Below, piece by piece: positions 26,916 to 35,460 of a stretch of 64,000 nt of DNA. Every line of letters starts with the position of its first letter. Positions within the stretch are counted from its first letter, which is position 1. Source of the DNA: Halorubrum sp. JWXQ-INN 858 (GTDB taxonomy: Archaea; Halobacteriota; Halobacteria; Halobacteriales; Haloferacaceae); the NCBI RefSeq assembly GCF_009806985.1, contig NZ_WUAX01000016.1, forward strand, positions 1 through 64,000, given 5' to 3'. The translations under genes and the position numbers were made by a program. The notes under the pieces were generated by a model. That model worked only from the letters and a program-made list of their open reading frames with translations. It was not told the origin of the DNA and did not search any database.

Positions 26916-27335
26916 CTACGCCCGGTCCGGGACGTTCGCCCGGACGAACTCGATCGTCTCCGACATCGGCGTGCCGGGGCCGAAAACCTCGGCGACGCCG
27001 AGCTCCTTGAGCGCGGCCGTGTCGTCGTCGGGGACGATACCGCCCACGAGGATCAGCGTGTCCTCGAACGCGCCGTACTCTTTGAGCCCCTCGATCACCT
27101 TCGGAACGAGCGTGTTGTGCGCGCCCGAGAGGATCGAGATCCCGAGCACGTCGACGTCCTCCTGGACCGCCGCCTGGACGATCTCGTCGGGCGCGCGGTG
27201 GAGCCCCGAGTAGACGACCTCGAAGCCCGCGTCACGGAACGCCCGGGCGATCACGTGTGCACCCCGATCGTGGCCGTCCAGCCCGACCTTCGCGACCAGA
27301 CAGCGGATGGTCCGCCCCTCCTGTTCGGCGCTCAT
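26916..27335 (-). CDS. mcmA2: methylmalonyl-CoA mutase B12-binding (small) subunit
   Basis: Stand-alone cobalamin-binding domain, 139 residues. The lower-ligand motif is DGHDRGAHV (DxHxxG), followed by GFEVVYSGLH and the typical loops LGISILSGAH, LVGGIVPDDD and EVFGPGTPM. Together with a large catalytic subunit encoded elsewhere it interconverts methylmalonyl-CoA and succinyl-CoA. The ATG at 27335 (MSAEQEGRTIR) is preferred to one ten codons earlier. It is co-transcribed with meaB. The cobalamin genes at 39-42 kb could supply its cofactor. Confidence 0.92.
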   Translation of the reverse strand: MSAEQEGRTIRCLVAKVGLDGHDRGAHVIARAFRDAGFEVVYSGLHRAPDEIVQAAVQEDVDVLGISILSGAHNTLVPKVIEGLKEYGAFEDTLILVGGIVPDDDTAALKELGVAEVFGPGTPMSETIEFVRANVPDRA

Positions 27336-27429
27336 ACGGGGACGTGGGTCGGCGCGACGTTTCATTCTACCGGCGGCCCGCGGGGCGGGACGGTGCGGCG
27401 AGCGGTGGGAAGGGCGGAATCGGCGCGAT

Positions 27430-27495
27430 TGGTGTGATCGGTGTGGGTGGCGTCGGTGGCGTGGTTGGCGTCGGTGGCGTCGGTGGCGCGGTTAG
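27430..27495. repeat. G-rich minisatellite upstream of the mcmA2-meaB operon
   Basis: Repeats of ggtggcgtc and close variants run for about 65 bp, giving a dense series of GG tracts on the plus strand. It lies about 100 bp upstream of the mcmA2 start. Two-layer G-quadruplex or hairpin structures are conceivable. No open frame here looks real. Confidence 0.7.
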
Positions 27496-27527
27496 CGTCG
27501 CCGTCGCGGGAGCCGTTTCGAGCTATC

Positions 27528-27600
27528 CTTATAAACAGCGGGACGGGCCCAGGTGCGCTTATAAACGACGGGACAGTGAGCCGGAGTGCCTTATAAATCC
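27528..27600. repeat. TATA-like array, three units about 31 bp apart
   Basis: The core cttataaa occurs at 27528, 27558 and 27590, spaced 30 and 32 bp, separated by GC-rich DNA (gacggg appears in each spacer). The style matches the 25-bp array at 5728-5890. No gene begins downstream in either direction at the proper spacing. Confidence 0.75.
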
Positions 27601-27603
27601 GGA

Positions 27604-27640
27604 CGGGGGGTCGGACACGTCAGGTCGGACACGTCAGGGC
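27604..27640. repeat. 14-bp direct duplication
   Basis: The unit ggtcggacacgtca is present twice in a row just after the third TATA-like unit. It is part of the ~725-bp gene-free stretch 27336-28060. Confidence 0.7.
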
Positions 27641-27689
27641 GGGAATGGAGCGGCGTCGGCGTGGCGGTCGGCCGAGCGTGGACCTCACT

Positions 27690-27777
27690 CCTCCCCAGCC
27701 TCGGCAGGCGGGCCGCCGCCGGCTCCCGCCCGGCGGCGGCCCGCCTGCCTCCCTCGCGCGCGTTGCTCGCGCGCGCC
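27690..27777 (-). repeat. two-hairpin intergenic element, copy A
   Basis: Read on the minus strand, this element has a CG-alternating hairpin (cgcgcgcg arms, 27768-27775 and 27755-27762, loop of five), then gaggga, then a perfect 20-bp stem (27730-27749 with 27703-27722, seven-base loop), then cgaggctggggagg. The same order and flanks occur, inverted in the genome, at 38563-38642, where the second stem has a different sequence but still pairs. No coding potential is seen. Confidence 0.85.
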
Positions 27778-27875
27778 GACGTGGGACGGCCGTGTCGGGG
27801 GAGGAGTGTCGGATGAGCGAGGACTGCGACGAGCGGCGGATGGACGACTGCGACGCTCGGTCGCAAGCATCGGCC

Positions 27876-27950
27876 CTTATAAACGGACCGTCCGATCCAC
27901 GGACGGATTACAACCTCGGTTGTGGCGGGAGAGAGCGACTTATAAACTCG
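27876..27950. repeat. second TATA-like array, about 30-33-bp spacing
   Basis: The core cttataaac occurs at 27876 and 27939, with a degenerate gattacaac near 27906, again about 30-33 bp apart. Together with the array at 27528-27600 it brackets hairpin element A. Confidence 0.6.
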
Positions 27951-27961
27951 GTCGGACGCGC

Positions 27962-28040
27962 GGGGCGTGGTCCGCACGGCGTGATCCGTGTGACGTGGGC
28001 CGTGCGGCGTGATCCGTGCGACGTGATCCGCGCGGTGGGG
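27962..28040. repeat. degenerate cgtgatccgtg repeats downstream of the S9 peptidase
   Basis: About four imperfect copies of gcgtgatccgtgygacgtg run from 27962 to 28040 and end about 20 bp past the S9 peptidase stop codon. Copies vary in length and sequence. Confidence 0.6.
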
Positions 28041-28060
28041 TCGACCGCCGGTCCCCGTCC

Positions 28061-29968
28061 TCAGACGTGCTCGGCGAGGAAGTCGACGACCGACCGGTAC
28101 GCCTCGATGCGGTTCTCGAGCTTCGAGAAGCCGTGGCCCTCGTCGTCGAAGACGAGCTTGCGGACTGGCACGTCCTGCTCGCGGGCCCGCTCGACGATCT
28201 GCTCGGCCTCGCTGACGGGCACGCGCGGGTCGTTCGCGCCGTGGAGCACGAACAGCGGCGCGGCGATCCGGTCGATCCGGTTGATCGGCGAGATCGACTC
28301 GAGGAACTCCCGGTCGTCCGCCAGGGAACCGTACTCGGCCTCGCGGAGCGACCGCCGCCAGTCGCCGGTGTTCTCGAGGAACGTGACGAAGTTCGCGATC
28401 CCGACGATGTCGATCCCGGCGGCGAACAGCTCCGGATACTCCGTCAGCGACGCCAACACCATGAAGCCGCCGTACGAGCCGCCCATCGCGACGAGTCGGT
28501 CCGGGTCGACCTCCGGGTGGTCGTGGAGCCACTCCGCGCCGGCGCGGACGTCGGCGACGGAGTCCATCCGCTTCTCGACGTCGTCGAGCGCGGCGTACGC
28601 CTTCCCGTACCCCGCGGAGCCGCGGACGTTGGGCTCGAAGACGGCGTAGCCGTGGTTCAACAGGTACTGTTTCACGGGGGAGAACGACGGCCGGCGCTGT
28701 GACTCGGGCCCGCCGTGAATGTCCACGATCACGGGGTAGCCGGCCGCCGGCGGCTCCGTCTCCGGCACGGAGAAGTACGCCGGGATCTCCAGGCCGTCGA
28801 ACGTCGGGTAGTGGACGAGCTCGGGCTCGATGAACGTGTCCGGCGGGATCCCGGCCGTGGACGCCGCGGTCCAGCGCTCCGTCGCGCCGGTCGTCGTCTC
28901 GACGACGTGGACGTCGGCGGTCGCCGTGCTGCCCGTCGCCGTGATCGCGAACCGGTCGCCGTCGGGACCGAAGCTCACCCCGCCCGCGATCCCGTCCGGG
29001 AGGTCGGGCGCGGGCAGCGCGTCGATCCGGTCGGGCCCGACCAGCTCCCCGACGGTGATCTCCGTGTAGCCGTCGACGTTGCGCGAGTAGACCACGCGCC
29101 GGGAGTCCTCGTGAACGGCGACCCCGTCGACGTTCCACGGCCCCTCCCCGTCGGACGCCGCGTCCCGGTCGTCTCGGGCCCCTTCGTCGTCCTCGTCGCT
29201 CCCGCCGCCCCCGGGAGCCACGTCGCGTTCGCCCTCATCACCGTGAACCGTCTCGACGACGGAGAACCCGCCCGTCGAGAGGTCGAGCCGTTCGAGCCGG
29301 AGGGCGTCGCTGTCGCGGTCGGTGACGAGGTAGATCGACTCGCCGTCGGGGCCCCACTCGGGGCTCCCGTACCGGACGTCGCCGTCGTGGGGCGTGTGGT
29401 GTGTCAGCTCGCCGGTCGCCACCGAGAGCGTGTAGAGGTCGTGGTCGAACGAGGAGCCCGCCTCGTGGACGATCAGGCGGTCGTCGCTCGGTGACCACCC
29501 GGCGACGGAGAGCCACCCGTCCCCCTCGTACAGCCGCTCGGCGTCGCCGTCGGTTCCGTCGCGGTCCTGTACGTACACGTCGAAGACGGCGTTCTCGCGG
29601 CGGTTCGAGGTGAACGCGAAGCGCTCGCCGTCGCCGTCCCAGCCCCCCCACCGGTGTTTGGCGTCGGGGCGGCGCGTGAGGTCCGTGACCCGTCCGCTCC
29701 CGAAGTCGAGCCGGTACAGCTGGGCGCGCTCGTTCCCGCCGCGGTCCATCCCGAAGACCGCCTCCGCGCGCTCGGGCGAGGAGTCGACGAAGGTGACCCG
29801 CTCCTCGGAGAAGGTGTGCTGTTCGGGCCACTCGACCGGCCCCTCGAGCGACCACACCTGCGGGGTACCGGTCGTGTCCAACAGGAACGAGAGCCGCCCG
29901 TCGGGGCCGAGGTCCGCCCCGCCGGCGCTGCGAACGTTGAGGTAGCGCTCGATGTCGTACTGGTGCAT
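28061..29968 (-). CDS. S9 family peptidase (acylaminoacyl/prolyl-oligopeptidase type)
   Basis: Serine peptidase of 635 residues with an N-terminal beta-propeller (about 1-390, TolB/WD-like strands such as SPERAEAVFGMDRGG and TDRDSDALRLERLDL) and a C-terminal alpha/beta-hydrolase domain. The triad is Ser498 (GGSYGGFM), Asp580 (HGANDPRVP) and His612 (DDEGHGFS). It probably trims oligopeptides or acylated peptides in the cytoplasm; no signal peptide is seen. A Gly/Asp/Glu-rich loop (GGGGSDEDDEGARDD) interrupts the propeller. MHQYDIERYLNVRSAGG at 29968 is taken as the start. Confidence 0.9.
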   Translation of the reverse strand: MHQYDIERYLNVRSAGGADLGPDGRLSFLLDTTGTPQVWSLEGPVEWPEQHTFSEERVTFVDSSPERAEAVFGMDRGGNERAQLYRLDFGSGRVTDLTRRPDAKHRWGGWDGDGERFAFTSNRRENAVFDVYVQDRDGTDGDAERLYEGDGWLSVAGWSPSDDRLIVHEAGSSFDHDLYTLSVATGELTHHTPHDGDVRYGSPEWGPDGESIYLVTDRDSDALRLERLDLSTGGFSVVETVHGDEGERDVAPGGGGSDEDDEGARDDRDAASDGEGPWNVDGVAVHEDSRRVVYSRNVDGYTEITVGELVGPDRIDALPAPDLPDGIAGGVSFGPDGDRFAITATGSTATADVHVVETTTGATERWTAASTAGIPPDTFIEPELVHYPTFDGLEIPAYFSVPETEPPAAGYPVIVDIHGGPESQRRPSFSPVKQYLLNHGYAVFEPNVRGSAGYGKAYAALDDVEKRMDSVADVRAGAEWLHDHPEVDPDRLVAMGGSYGGFMVLASLTEYPELFAAGIDIVGIANFVTFLENTGDWRRSLREAEYGSLADDREFLESISPINRIDRIAAPLFVLHGANDPRVPVSEAEQIVERAREQDVPVRKLVFDDEGHGFSKLENRIEAYRSVVDFLAEHV

Positions 29969-30078
29969 ACGCATAGATCCCACGCGCGACCGGAAACCGT
30001 TTCTGGTGGAATGGGTGGGTGAACGGGCGTGATGGAACCGGAACGGGCGAAACGCGCCCGCCGACCCGATGCCGTGTC

Positions 30079-30084
30079 TTTTTA
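30079..30084 (+). promoter_or_regulatory. TATA box of the glycosyltransferase gene
   Basis: The T-rich box tttttacc at about 30079-30086 lies some 28 bp before the ATG at 30110, the spacing expected for a leaderless haloarchaeal transcript. It supports 30110 over the longer frame beginning at 30029. Confidence 0.55.
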
Positions 30085-30109
30085 CCGACCCCACCCATCG
30101 GTTCCGCGT

Positions 30110-31159
30110 ATGCGTGTCGCGTTCGCCTCGCTTTTCACGCCCGGCCACGGCTCCACGCCCGCCCGGGACCGAACGCGGCGTCTCGCCGCCGACCTCGCCG
30201 ACCGCGGACACGACGTGACGTGGCTCTGTGCGCGCTGGTGGGGCGGCGACCACGCGACGTTCGAGGAGGACGGGATCCGCTACCGGTCGGTCGTCGTCGA
30301 CCCGGTCCCCGCGGCGTTCGCCGCGAAGCTCCCGACCGCGGTCCGTCGGTGTGGCCCGGACGTCGTCCACGCCGTGAACAGCCCGCCGACCGCCGGGATC
30401 GCCGCGATAGTCGGCGGGCGGATCGCGCGTGCGCCCGTCGTCGTCGACTGGTGGCGCGACCACCCGGACGACGACCCGCGGCGGTACGGACCGCTCGCGC
30501 GGGCCGCGGACGCCGTCACGACGCCGTCGCGGACGACGAAGACGCGGGTCCGCGAACACGGTGCCGACGGCGACGCCGTCCGGGTCGTCCCGGGAAGCAT
30601 CGACGCCGACCTCGTCGCGTCCGCCGGCGTCGACGACCGGTTCGACGCCGTCTACTCCCGGCGCCTCGACCGTCACGCCAACGTCGAGACGTTCCTCCTG
30701 GCGTTGGCGGAGCTCCGCGGCCGCGACTGGACCGCGGCCGTCATCGGCGACGGCCCCGAGCGCGACCGGATCGAGGCGACCGCGAGCGACCTCCGGATCG
30801 ACGACCGCGTCTCGTTCCTCGGCGACCTGCCGCTCGAGGAGCGCGTCCGGATATTCAAGGGGACCCACGTCGTCGCCGCGACCGCGACGTGGGAGACGTT
30901 CGCGACGGAGCTGGCGTGGGCGCTCGCGTGCGGCTGCGTCGGGCTCGTGGAGTACCAGGCCGACTCCAGCGCCCACGAGCTGCTCGAGGGGCGCGAGCGC
31001 GGACGGCTCGTCACCAGCCCGGCGGAGCTCGCGGACGCGATCGTCGCCGTCGGCGACCTCGAGCGCCGAACGGTCGACCACGACTTCGACGCGTACGACC
31101 ACGCGGCCGTGCTGGACCGGCAGCTCGACTGTTATCGCGTGGTCCGCGGCGACGAGTAG
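30110..31159 (+). CDS. GT4-like glycosyltransferase
   Basis: Predicted GT-B-fold glycosyltransferase of 349 residues. The N-terminal Rossmann half starts MRVAFASLFTPGHGSTPA (nucleotide-sugar enzymes of the GT4 style), and the C-terminal half holds the donor-binding region (AAVIGDGPERDRIEA, VSFLGDLPLEERVRIF, then ETFATELAWALACGC, where GT4 enzymes have an E-x7-E motif). It is probably a cytoplasmic enzyme that adds a sugar to a lipid, protein or polysaccharide. No cell-surface glycan gene cluster lies beside it, so the acceptor is unknown. Confidence 0.85.
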   Translation: MRVAFASLFTPGHGSTPARDRTRRLAADLADRGHDVTWLCARWWGGDHATFEEDGIRYRSVVVDPVPAAFAAKLPTAVRRCGPDVVHAVNSPPTAGIAAIVGGRIARAPVVVDWWRDHPDDDPRRYGPLARAADAVTTPSRTTKTRVREHGADGDAVRVVPGSIDADLVASAGVDDRFDAVYSRRLDRHANVETFLLALAELRGRDWTAAVIGDGPERDRIEATASDLRIDDRVSFLGDLPLEERVRIFKGTHVVAATATWETFATELAWALACGCVGLVEYQADSSAHELLEGRERGRLVTSPAELADAIVAVGDLERRTVDHDFDAYDHAAVLDRQLDCYRVVRGDE

Positions 31160-31251
31160 CGCTCGGGGCAGCGACCCCGACGAGTCGCCGTCGTGCGACG
31201 AGAAAACGAACGCGCCAGTGGCGCGTGCCGACCTTCAGGCCGGGGCGGACG

Positions 31252-31920
31252 TCACTCTTGGGTGATCGTGCCGCCGTACTTCATGAAGAGGAACGCGAGC
31301 CCGAGCGTGCTCACCATCGCGATGAACGTCGCGATCCCGAGCGCGCGAGCGCCCTGCGGGACGAACACCGCACCTGCGCCGCCGCCGCCGCCGACGTCGA
31401 CCGTGGGGACGTCGTCGCCGACCGCGAGCCCGGCGTGCATCCCGACGCCGTCGTGGGGCGCACAGTGGTAGTGGGTGATCCCCTCGTCGTCCTCGCTCGT
31501 CTCGTAGACGTAGGTGAACCCCTCCTCGTCGACGACTTCGCTGTCGAGGTCGGCCGGCCCGTCGACCGTCTCGACGTTGTGGCCGCCGCCGTTCCCGGTC
31601 CACTCCCACGTGATCGTCGTGCCGGGGTCGACCCACAGCAGGGTCGGATCGTACGCGAGGCCGTCGTCGTCCGCGCCGACCATGACCGTCACCTCGTCCT
31701 GTCCACGTGCGTCCTCGTACGTCCCGAGGTTCCCTTCGGCCGCGCTCGGCCAGTCCGGGGCGACGTCCCCGCCGCCGTTTCCGTCGTCCTCCCCGTTCTC
31801 GTCGTCCTCGTCGTCCTGACCCGCCACCGTTCCCGATGCGGCCGTCGCCGCGCCCGCGGCCGCCGCAGCGCCGCCGGCGGTCCGCATGAACGTGCGCCGA
31901 GAGACGTCGTCCGTGCTCAT
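31252..31920 (-). CDS. halocyanin-like blue copper protein, Tat-exported, membrane-anchored
   Basis: Plastocyanin/halocyanin-like electron carrier of 222 residues. The N-terminus has a Tat motif (SRRTFMRTAGG) and Ala-rich hydrophobic core, then a Glu/Asp-rich linker. The cupredoxin domain shows the type-1 copper ligands: a first His (GGGHNVETV) and the C-terminal cluster YHCAPHDGVGM (Cys, His, Met). A Gly/Ala linker leads to one transmembrane helix near the C-terminus (ALGIATFIAMVSTLGLAFLF), so the copper domain sits outside the membrane. It may hand electrons to a terminal oxidase. No oxidase genes are adjacent. Confidence 0.9.
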   Translation of the reverse strand: MSTDDVSRRTFMRTAGGAAAAAGAATAASGTVAGQDDEDDENGEDDGNGGGDVAPDWPSAAEGNLGTYEDARGQDEVTVMVGADDDGLAYDPTLLWVDPGTTITWEWTGNGGGHNVETVDGPADLDSEVVDEEGFTYVYETSEDDEGITHYHCAPHDGVGMHAGLAVGDDVPTVDVGGGGGAGAVFVPQGARALGIATFIAMVSTLGLAFLFMKYGGTITQE

Positions 31921-32067
31921 ACACGCGGGTTGGTGACCGCCTGTAGTGAATATGTTGGTTCCGCCCGCGGATCGGCCGGCGTCCGGCCGGCCGGTTCGCG
32001 GGAAAATCGGACCGCCGTGCGTTCATCGCTTACCGTTTGCCGACCCCGCGTCGATTCGAGTGGGGCG

Positions 32068-34380
32068 TTACCGAACTGAGTCGAGCAGCAGCCGCTGTTC
32101 GACGCGTTTGACCTCGTGTTGGACGTCCCGGACGGCGTCGATGTTCGCGGAGATCGACGACACCCCCTCCTCGACGAGGAACTCGGCCATCTCCGGCTTC
32201 GAGCCCGCCTGCCCGCAGATGCTGGTGTCGACGCCGAGCTCGCGACAGGTCGCGATCGTGTCGCCGATGAGCGTCAACACGGCGGGGTGGAGCTCGTCGA
32301 ACCGGTCGGCGACGTGCTCGTTGTTCCGGTCGACCGCCAGCGTGTACTGGGTGAGGTCGTTGGTGCCGAAGGAGGCGAAGTCGATGCCGGCGGCCGCGAG
32401 CTCCTCGATCTGCAGCGCGCTCGCCGGCGTCTCGATCATGACGCCCCACGTGTGTTGCTCCGGGTCGATGCCGGCCTCGTTCATGTGCCGTTTCGCCCCC
32501 TCGACGTCGGCGGCGTCGTTGACCAGCGGGAACATCAGCTCGATGTTGTCGTAGCCCATGTCGAACAGCCGCGCGAACGCCGCGAGCTCCTGTTGGAACG
32601 CGTCCGGTTTGTCGAGGCTCCGACGGATCCCGCGCCAGCCGAGCATCGGGTTGTGCTCGACGGGCTCGTCGTCGCCGCCCTCGAGCTCGCGGAACTCGTC
32701 GGTCGGCGCGTCGATGGTCCGGACCCTGACCGGTCGGGGGTAGAACTCGTCGGCGACCCCGCGAACGCCCTCGACGAGCTCGTCCTGGTACGCGCGCGCA
32801 CCGTGGTCGCGGATGTACTGCTCCGGGGTCTTCCCGAGCGTCAACACCATGTGTTCGATCCGTAACAGGCCGACGCCGTCCGCGCCCGTCGCCGCCGCGC
32901 GCTCGGCCGCCTCCGGGATCGAGACGTTCACCTTCACCTCCGTCGCCGTCATCGGCTTGACGGGGGTCTGCGGGCGCGCCGCCTCGACCGGCTCGAACTC
33001 CTCGGCCGGTTGGGCGTCCTCGTCGGCCCCGGCGCGGATCGTGCCCTTGTCGCCGTCGATGGTGATCGGCTGCCCGTTCTGGAGGTCCCGCGTCCCCGTG
33101 CCCGTCCCGACGACCGCGGGGACGCCGAGCTCGCGGGAGACGATCGCCGCGTGGCTCGTCATCCCGCCCTCGTCGGTGACGATGCCGGCGGCGCGTTTCA
33201 TCGCGGGGACCATGTCGGGCATCGTCATCTCGGTGACGAGGATGTCGCCCTCCTGCACCTGGTCGAGGTGGTCGAGCTTCGTCACGATCCGGACCGCTCC
33301 GGAGACGATCCCGGGGCTCGCGCCGAGCCCGTGGACGAGGACGTCCGCCGTGGCGTCGGCGGTATCTGCGGCGTTGGCGTCGCCGTTCCCGGCGGCCCCG
33401 GCGGCCCCGGCGGCGACCCCCCCGGACGACTCCTGAATGGTGGTGATCGGCCGCGACTGGAGCATGTAGATGTCGCCCTCGTACATCGCCCACTCGACGT
33501 CCTGCGGGACCCCGTAGTGCTCCTCGACCCGCTCGCCGAGCGCGACCAACGCCTCGATCTGCTCGTCGGAGAGGACGCGCTCGGTCCGGCGGTCGTCGTC
33601 GACGTCGACCTCCACGGTCTCGCCGGTCTCCGGGTCCTTGATCATCATCACCTTCTTGTCGGCGACGGTGACGTCGTCGACGGCGCCGCGGCTCCGGTCG
33701 TACACGTAGTTGTCCGGGGAGACGGTGCCGGAGACGACCGCCTCGCCGAGCCCCCACGCGGCCTCGATGATGAGTCGCGGCTCGCCCGTCGACGGGTGGC
33801 TGGTGAACATGACACCGGAGGTGTCGGCGTCGACCATGCGCTGGACGACGACGGCGATGTCGACCTCGTCGTGGGGGAACCCCTTGCGCTGGCGGTAGTA
33901 GATGGCGCGCTGGGTGAAAAGCGAGGCCCAACACTCCTTGACCCGGCGGAGCAGGTCCGCCTCGCGGACGTTGAGGTACGTGTCCTGTTGGCCGGCGAAG
34001 GAGGCGTCGGGGAGGTCCTCGGCGGTCGCGGACGAACGGACCGCCACGAACGCCTCCGTGCCGTCCTCGCCCATCGACCGGTAGCTCTCGAGGACCTCCT
34101 CGCGGACCGACTCCGGGAAGTCGGTCCCCATGATCAGCTCCGAGGCGGCCTCCGCTCCCGCGCGGAGCGCCGCGGAGTCCTCGGGGTCGACGTCGACGAC
34201 CTCGAACAGCTCGTCGTCGATCCCCGCCTCCTCGATGAACGCTCGATACGTGCCTGCGGTGACGACGAACCCGGGGGGCACCGGGAGGCCCGCGCCGATG
34301 AGCTCGCCCAGCGAGGCCGCTTTGCCGCCGACGGTGTCGATGTCGTCGGCGTCGACTTCGTCCAGCCAGAGTACTGCCAT
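32068..34380 (-). CDS. ppsA: phosphoenolpyruvate synthase (pyruvate, water dikinase)
   Basis: Gluconeogenic enzyme of 770 residues that makes PEP from pyruvate and ATP. The N-terminal ATP-grasp domain has GGKAASLGELIGAGLPVPPGF and AVRSSATAEDLPDASFAGQQ; the swivelling domain has the phospho-His in GGMTSHAAIVSRELG; the C-terminal PEP/pyruvate TIM barrel has FGTNDLTQYTL and the terminal CGQAGSKPEMAEFLV. A short Ala/Gly/Asn-rich insertion sits between the first two domains. The start MAVLWLDEVDADD at 34380 follows the family. Its position next to hexuronate-type genes 9 kb away is probably coincidental. Confidence 0.96.
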   Translation of the reverse strand: MAVLWLDEVDADDIDTVGGKAASLGELIGAGLPVPPGFVVTAGTYRAFIEEAGIDDELFEVVDVDPEDSAALRAGAEAASELIMGTDFPESVREEVLESYRSMGEDGTEAFVAVRSSATAEDLPDASFAGQQDTYLNVREADLLRRVKECWASLFTQRAIYYRQRKGFPHDEVDIAVVVQRMVDADTSGVMFTSHPSTGEPRLIIEAAWGLGEAVVSGTVSPDNYVYDRSRGAVDDVTVADKKVMMIKDPETGETVEVDVDDDRRTERVLSDEQIEALVALGERVEEHYGVPQDVEWAMYEGDIYMLQSRPITTIQESSGGVAAGAAGAAGNGDANAADTADATADVLVHGLGASPGIVSGAVRIVTKLDHLDQVQEGDILVTEMTMPDMVPAMKRAAGIVTDEGGMTSHAAIVSRELGVPAVVGTGTGTRDLQNGQPITIDGDKGTIRAGADEDAQPAEEFEPVEAARPQTPVKPMTATEVKVNVSIPEAAERAAATGADGVGLLRIEHMVLTLGKTPEQYIRDHGARAYQDELVEGVRGVADEFYPRPVRVRTIDAPTDEFRELEGGDDEPVEHNPMLGWRGIRRSLDKPDAFQQELAAFARLFDMGYDNIELMFPLVNDAADVEGAKRHMNEAGIDPEQHTWGVMIETPASALQIEELAAAGIDFASFGTNDLTQYTLAVDRNNEHVADRFDELHPAVLTLIGDTIATCRELGVDTSICGQAGSKPEMAEFLVEEGVSSISANIDAVRDVQHEVKRVEQRLLLDSVR

Positions 34381-34712
34381 CGTGTATCCGGAAAATCCGC
34401 GAGCCAACGTATGAAGCTTCCGACCGGAACGGTGGCGAATAAAAGATAACTCGGCTTCGAGTGGTCGATCCGAACACCGCTGAAACGGCCGACCGTTCCT
34501 CGGTTGCGTGTCGAAAGAGAGGGCCGATGTCGTCGCAGGGCGACGAACCGAACGGAAAGGTTCGCAGCCGTTCGGAGGCGTCGGTGGCACCTATACTTAT
34601 TCGCCGTTCGAGGTTCGGGTGTCGTAACGTGTTACAGAAGCCGTAACAGATCCGGCTATCGTCGGTGAGCACCGACGACCGAACCGCCGGCGCTGCCGGC
34701 GCTCACCGACCG
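34381..34712. other. intergenic region of 332 bp upstream of ppsA
   Basis: This stretch lies upstream of ppsA and downstream of the unknown gene at 34713. It holds two AT-richer parts, 34437-34452 (aataaaagataactc), a possible ppsA promoter box on the minus strand, and 34590-34600 (ctatacttatt). Near 34618-34648 there is a small imperfect repeat (gtaacgtgttacagaagccgtaaca). No gene or RNA was recognised. Confidence 0.4.
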
Positions 34713-35438
34713 TTACAGCCCTTCGAGCCGTCGACGTTCGTCCCGGAGCAGCCGCTCCCAGAGGCCGAACAGCCGGCTGTCGAGGCCGTACGCCTCGTCG
34801 ACGTCCCGGGCCCACGCGTCGTCGGCGAACAGCAGCCGCTGGAACCGCGCGACCGTCGGGGAGAGCCGGTCGGCGTCGCCGGCGTAGTACGCGAGCGACT
34901 CCCGTCGCGTCCGGTCGACGAGGGCGGACGGGACCTCGATCCCGTCGGCGACCGCGGCGTGAACGAACCACTCCAGGTGAAGCAGCGCCGCCGCGGCCAG
35001 GAACCGGTCCACGAATCCGGACAGCCGTTCGAGCGCGGGTCGCCCGTCGACGACCACGTCGCGGGGGCGCGAGAACCGCGGCGCGGACACCGTGACGCCG
35101 GCGGCCCCGGCGACCGTGCGGGCCACGCGTCGCAGCCGCCACTCGCCGTACCGGACCGGTGCGAGCAGCGCGAGCTCGTACCAGAGGGGCATCCACTCGC
35201 AGTACGGCTCCGAGAACGCCCCGTCGGCGAGCAGCGTCGCCCCGACGGACCGTGCGGCCGGACGCGACAGCGACGTCGGGTCCGCGCGGAGCCGCGCCGC
35301 GATCGCCTCGCCGTCGAGGGCGTCCGCCCCGCGGAACCCCATTCCGTCCGCGACCTGCCGGGTATACCCCCGGCTCGCGGCGTACCACTCGGCGAAGTCC
35401 GCGGGGGCCGTCAGCCGGAGGAGACGAAGGACCGTGAT
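34713..35438 (-). CDS. conserved-looking unknown protein without a standard start codon
   Basis: About 241 residues of good protein-like sequence from ITVLRLLRLTAPADFAEWY onward, Arg/Leu/Ala-rich and mostly helical, with no motif I can name. No in-frame ATG, GTG or TTG lies between the upstream gene and residue 33, where ATG encodes Met in VADGMGFRG. The likely position of the start is ATC at 35438 (one base from ATG), or the gene is read by +1 frameshifting from the upstream gene, whose end is TTT TGA C at 35466-35460. It follows a MinD-like ATPase gene and an unknown gene in a tight operon. Boundaries at the 5' end are uncertain. Confidence 0.6.
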   Translation of the reverse strand: MTVLRLLRLTAPADFAEWYAASRGYTRQVADGMGFRGADALDGEAIAARLRADPTSLSRPAARSVGATLLADGAFSEPYCEWMPLWYELALLAPVRYGEWRLRRVARTVAGAAGVTVSAPRFSRPRDVVVDGRPALERLSGFVDRFLAAAALLHLEWFVHAAVADGIEVPSALVDRTRRESLAYYAGDADRLSPTVARFQRLLFADDAWARDVDEAYGLDSRLFGLWERLLRDERRRLEGL

Positions 35439-35460
35439 GGGTCCGTTACGGGCTCCGTCG

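Noticed and set aside
27336-28060. Possible genes in the 725-bp gap after mcmA2
   Set aside because: Frames here are built from repeats, hairpins and antisense to the S9 peptidase; none has protein-like composition.
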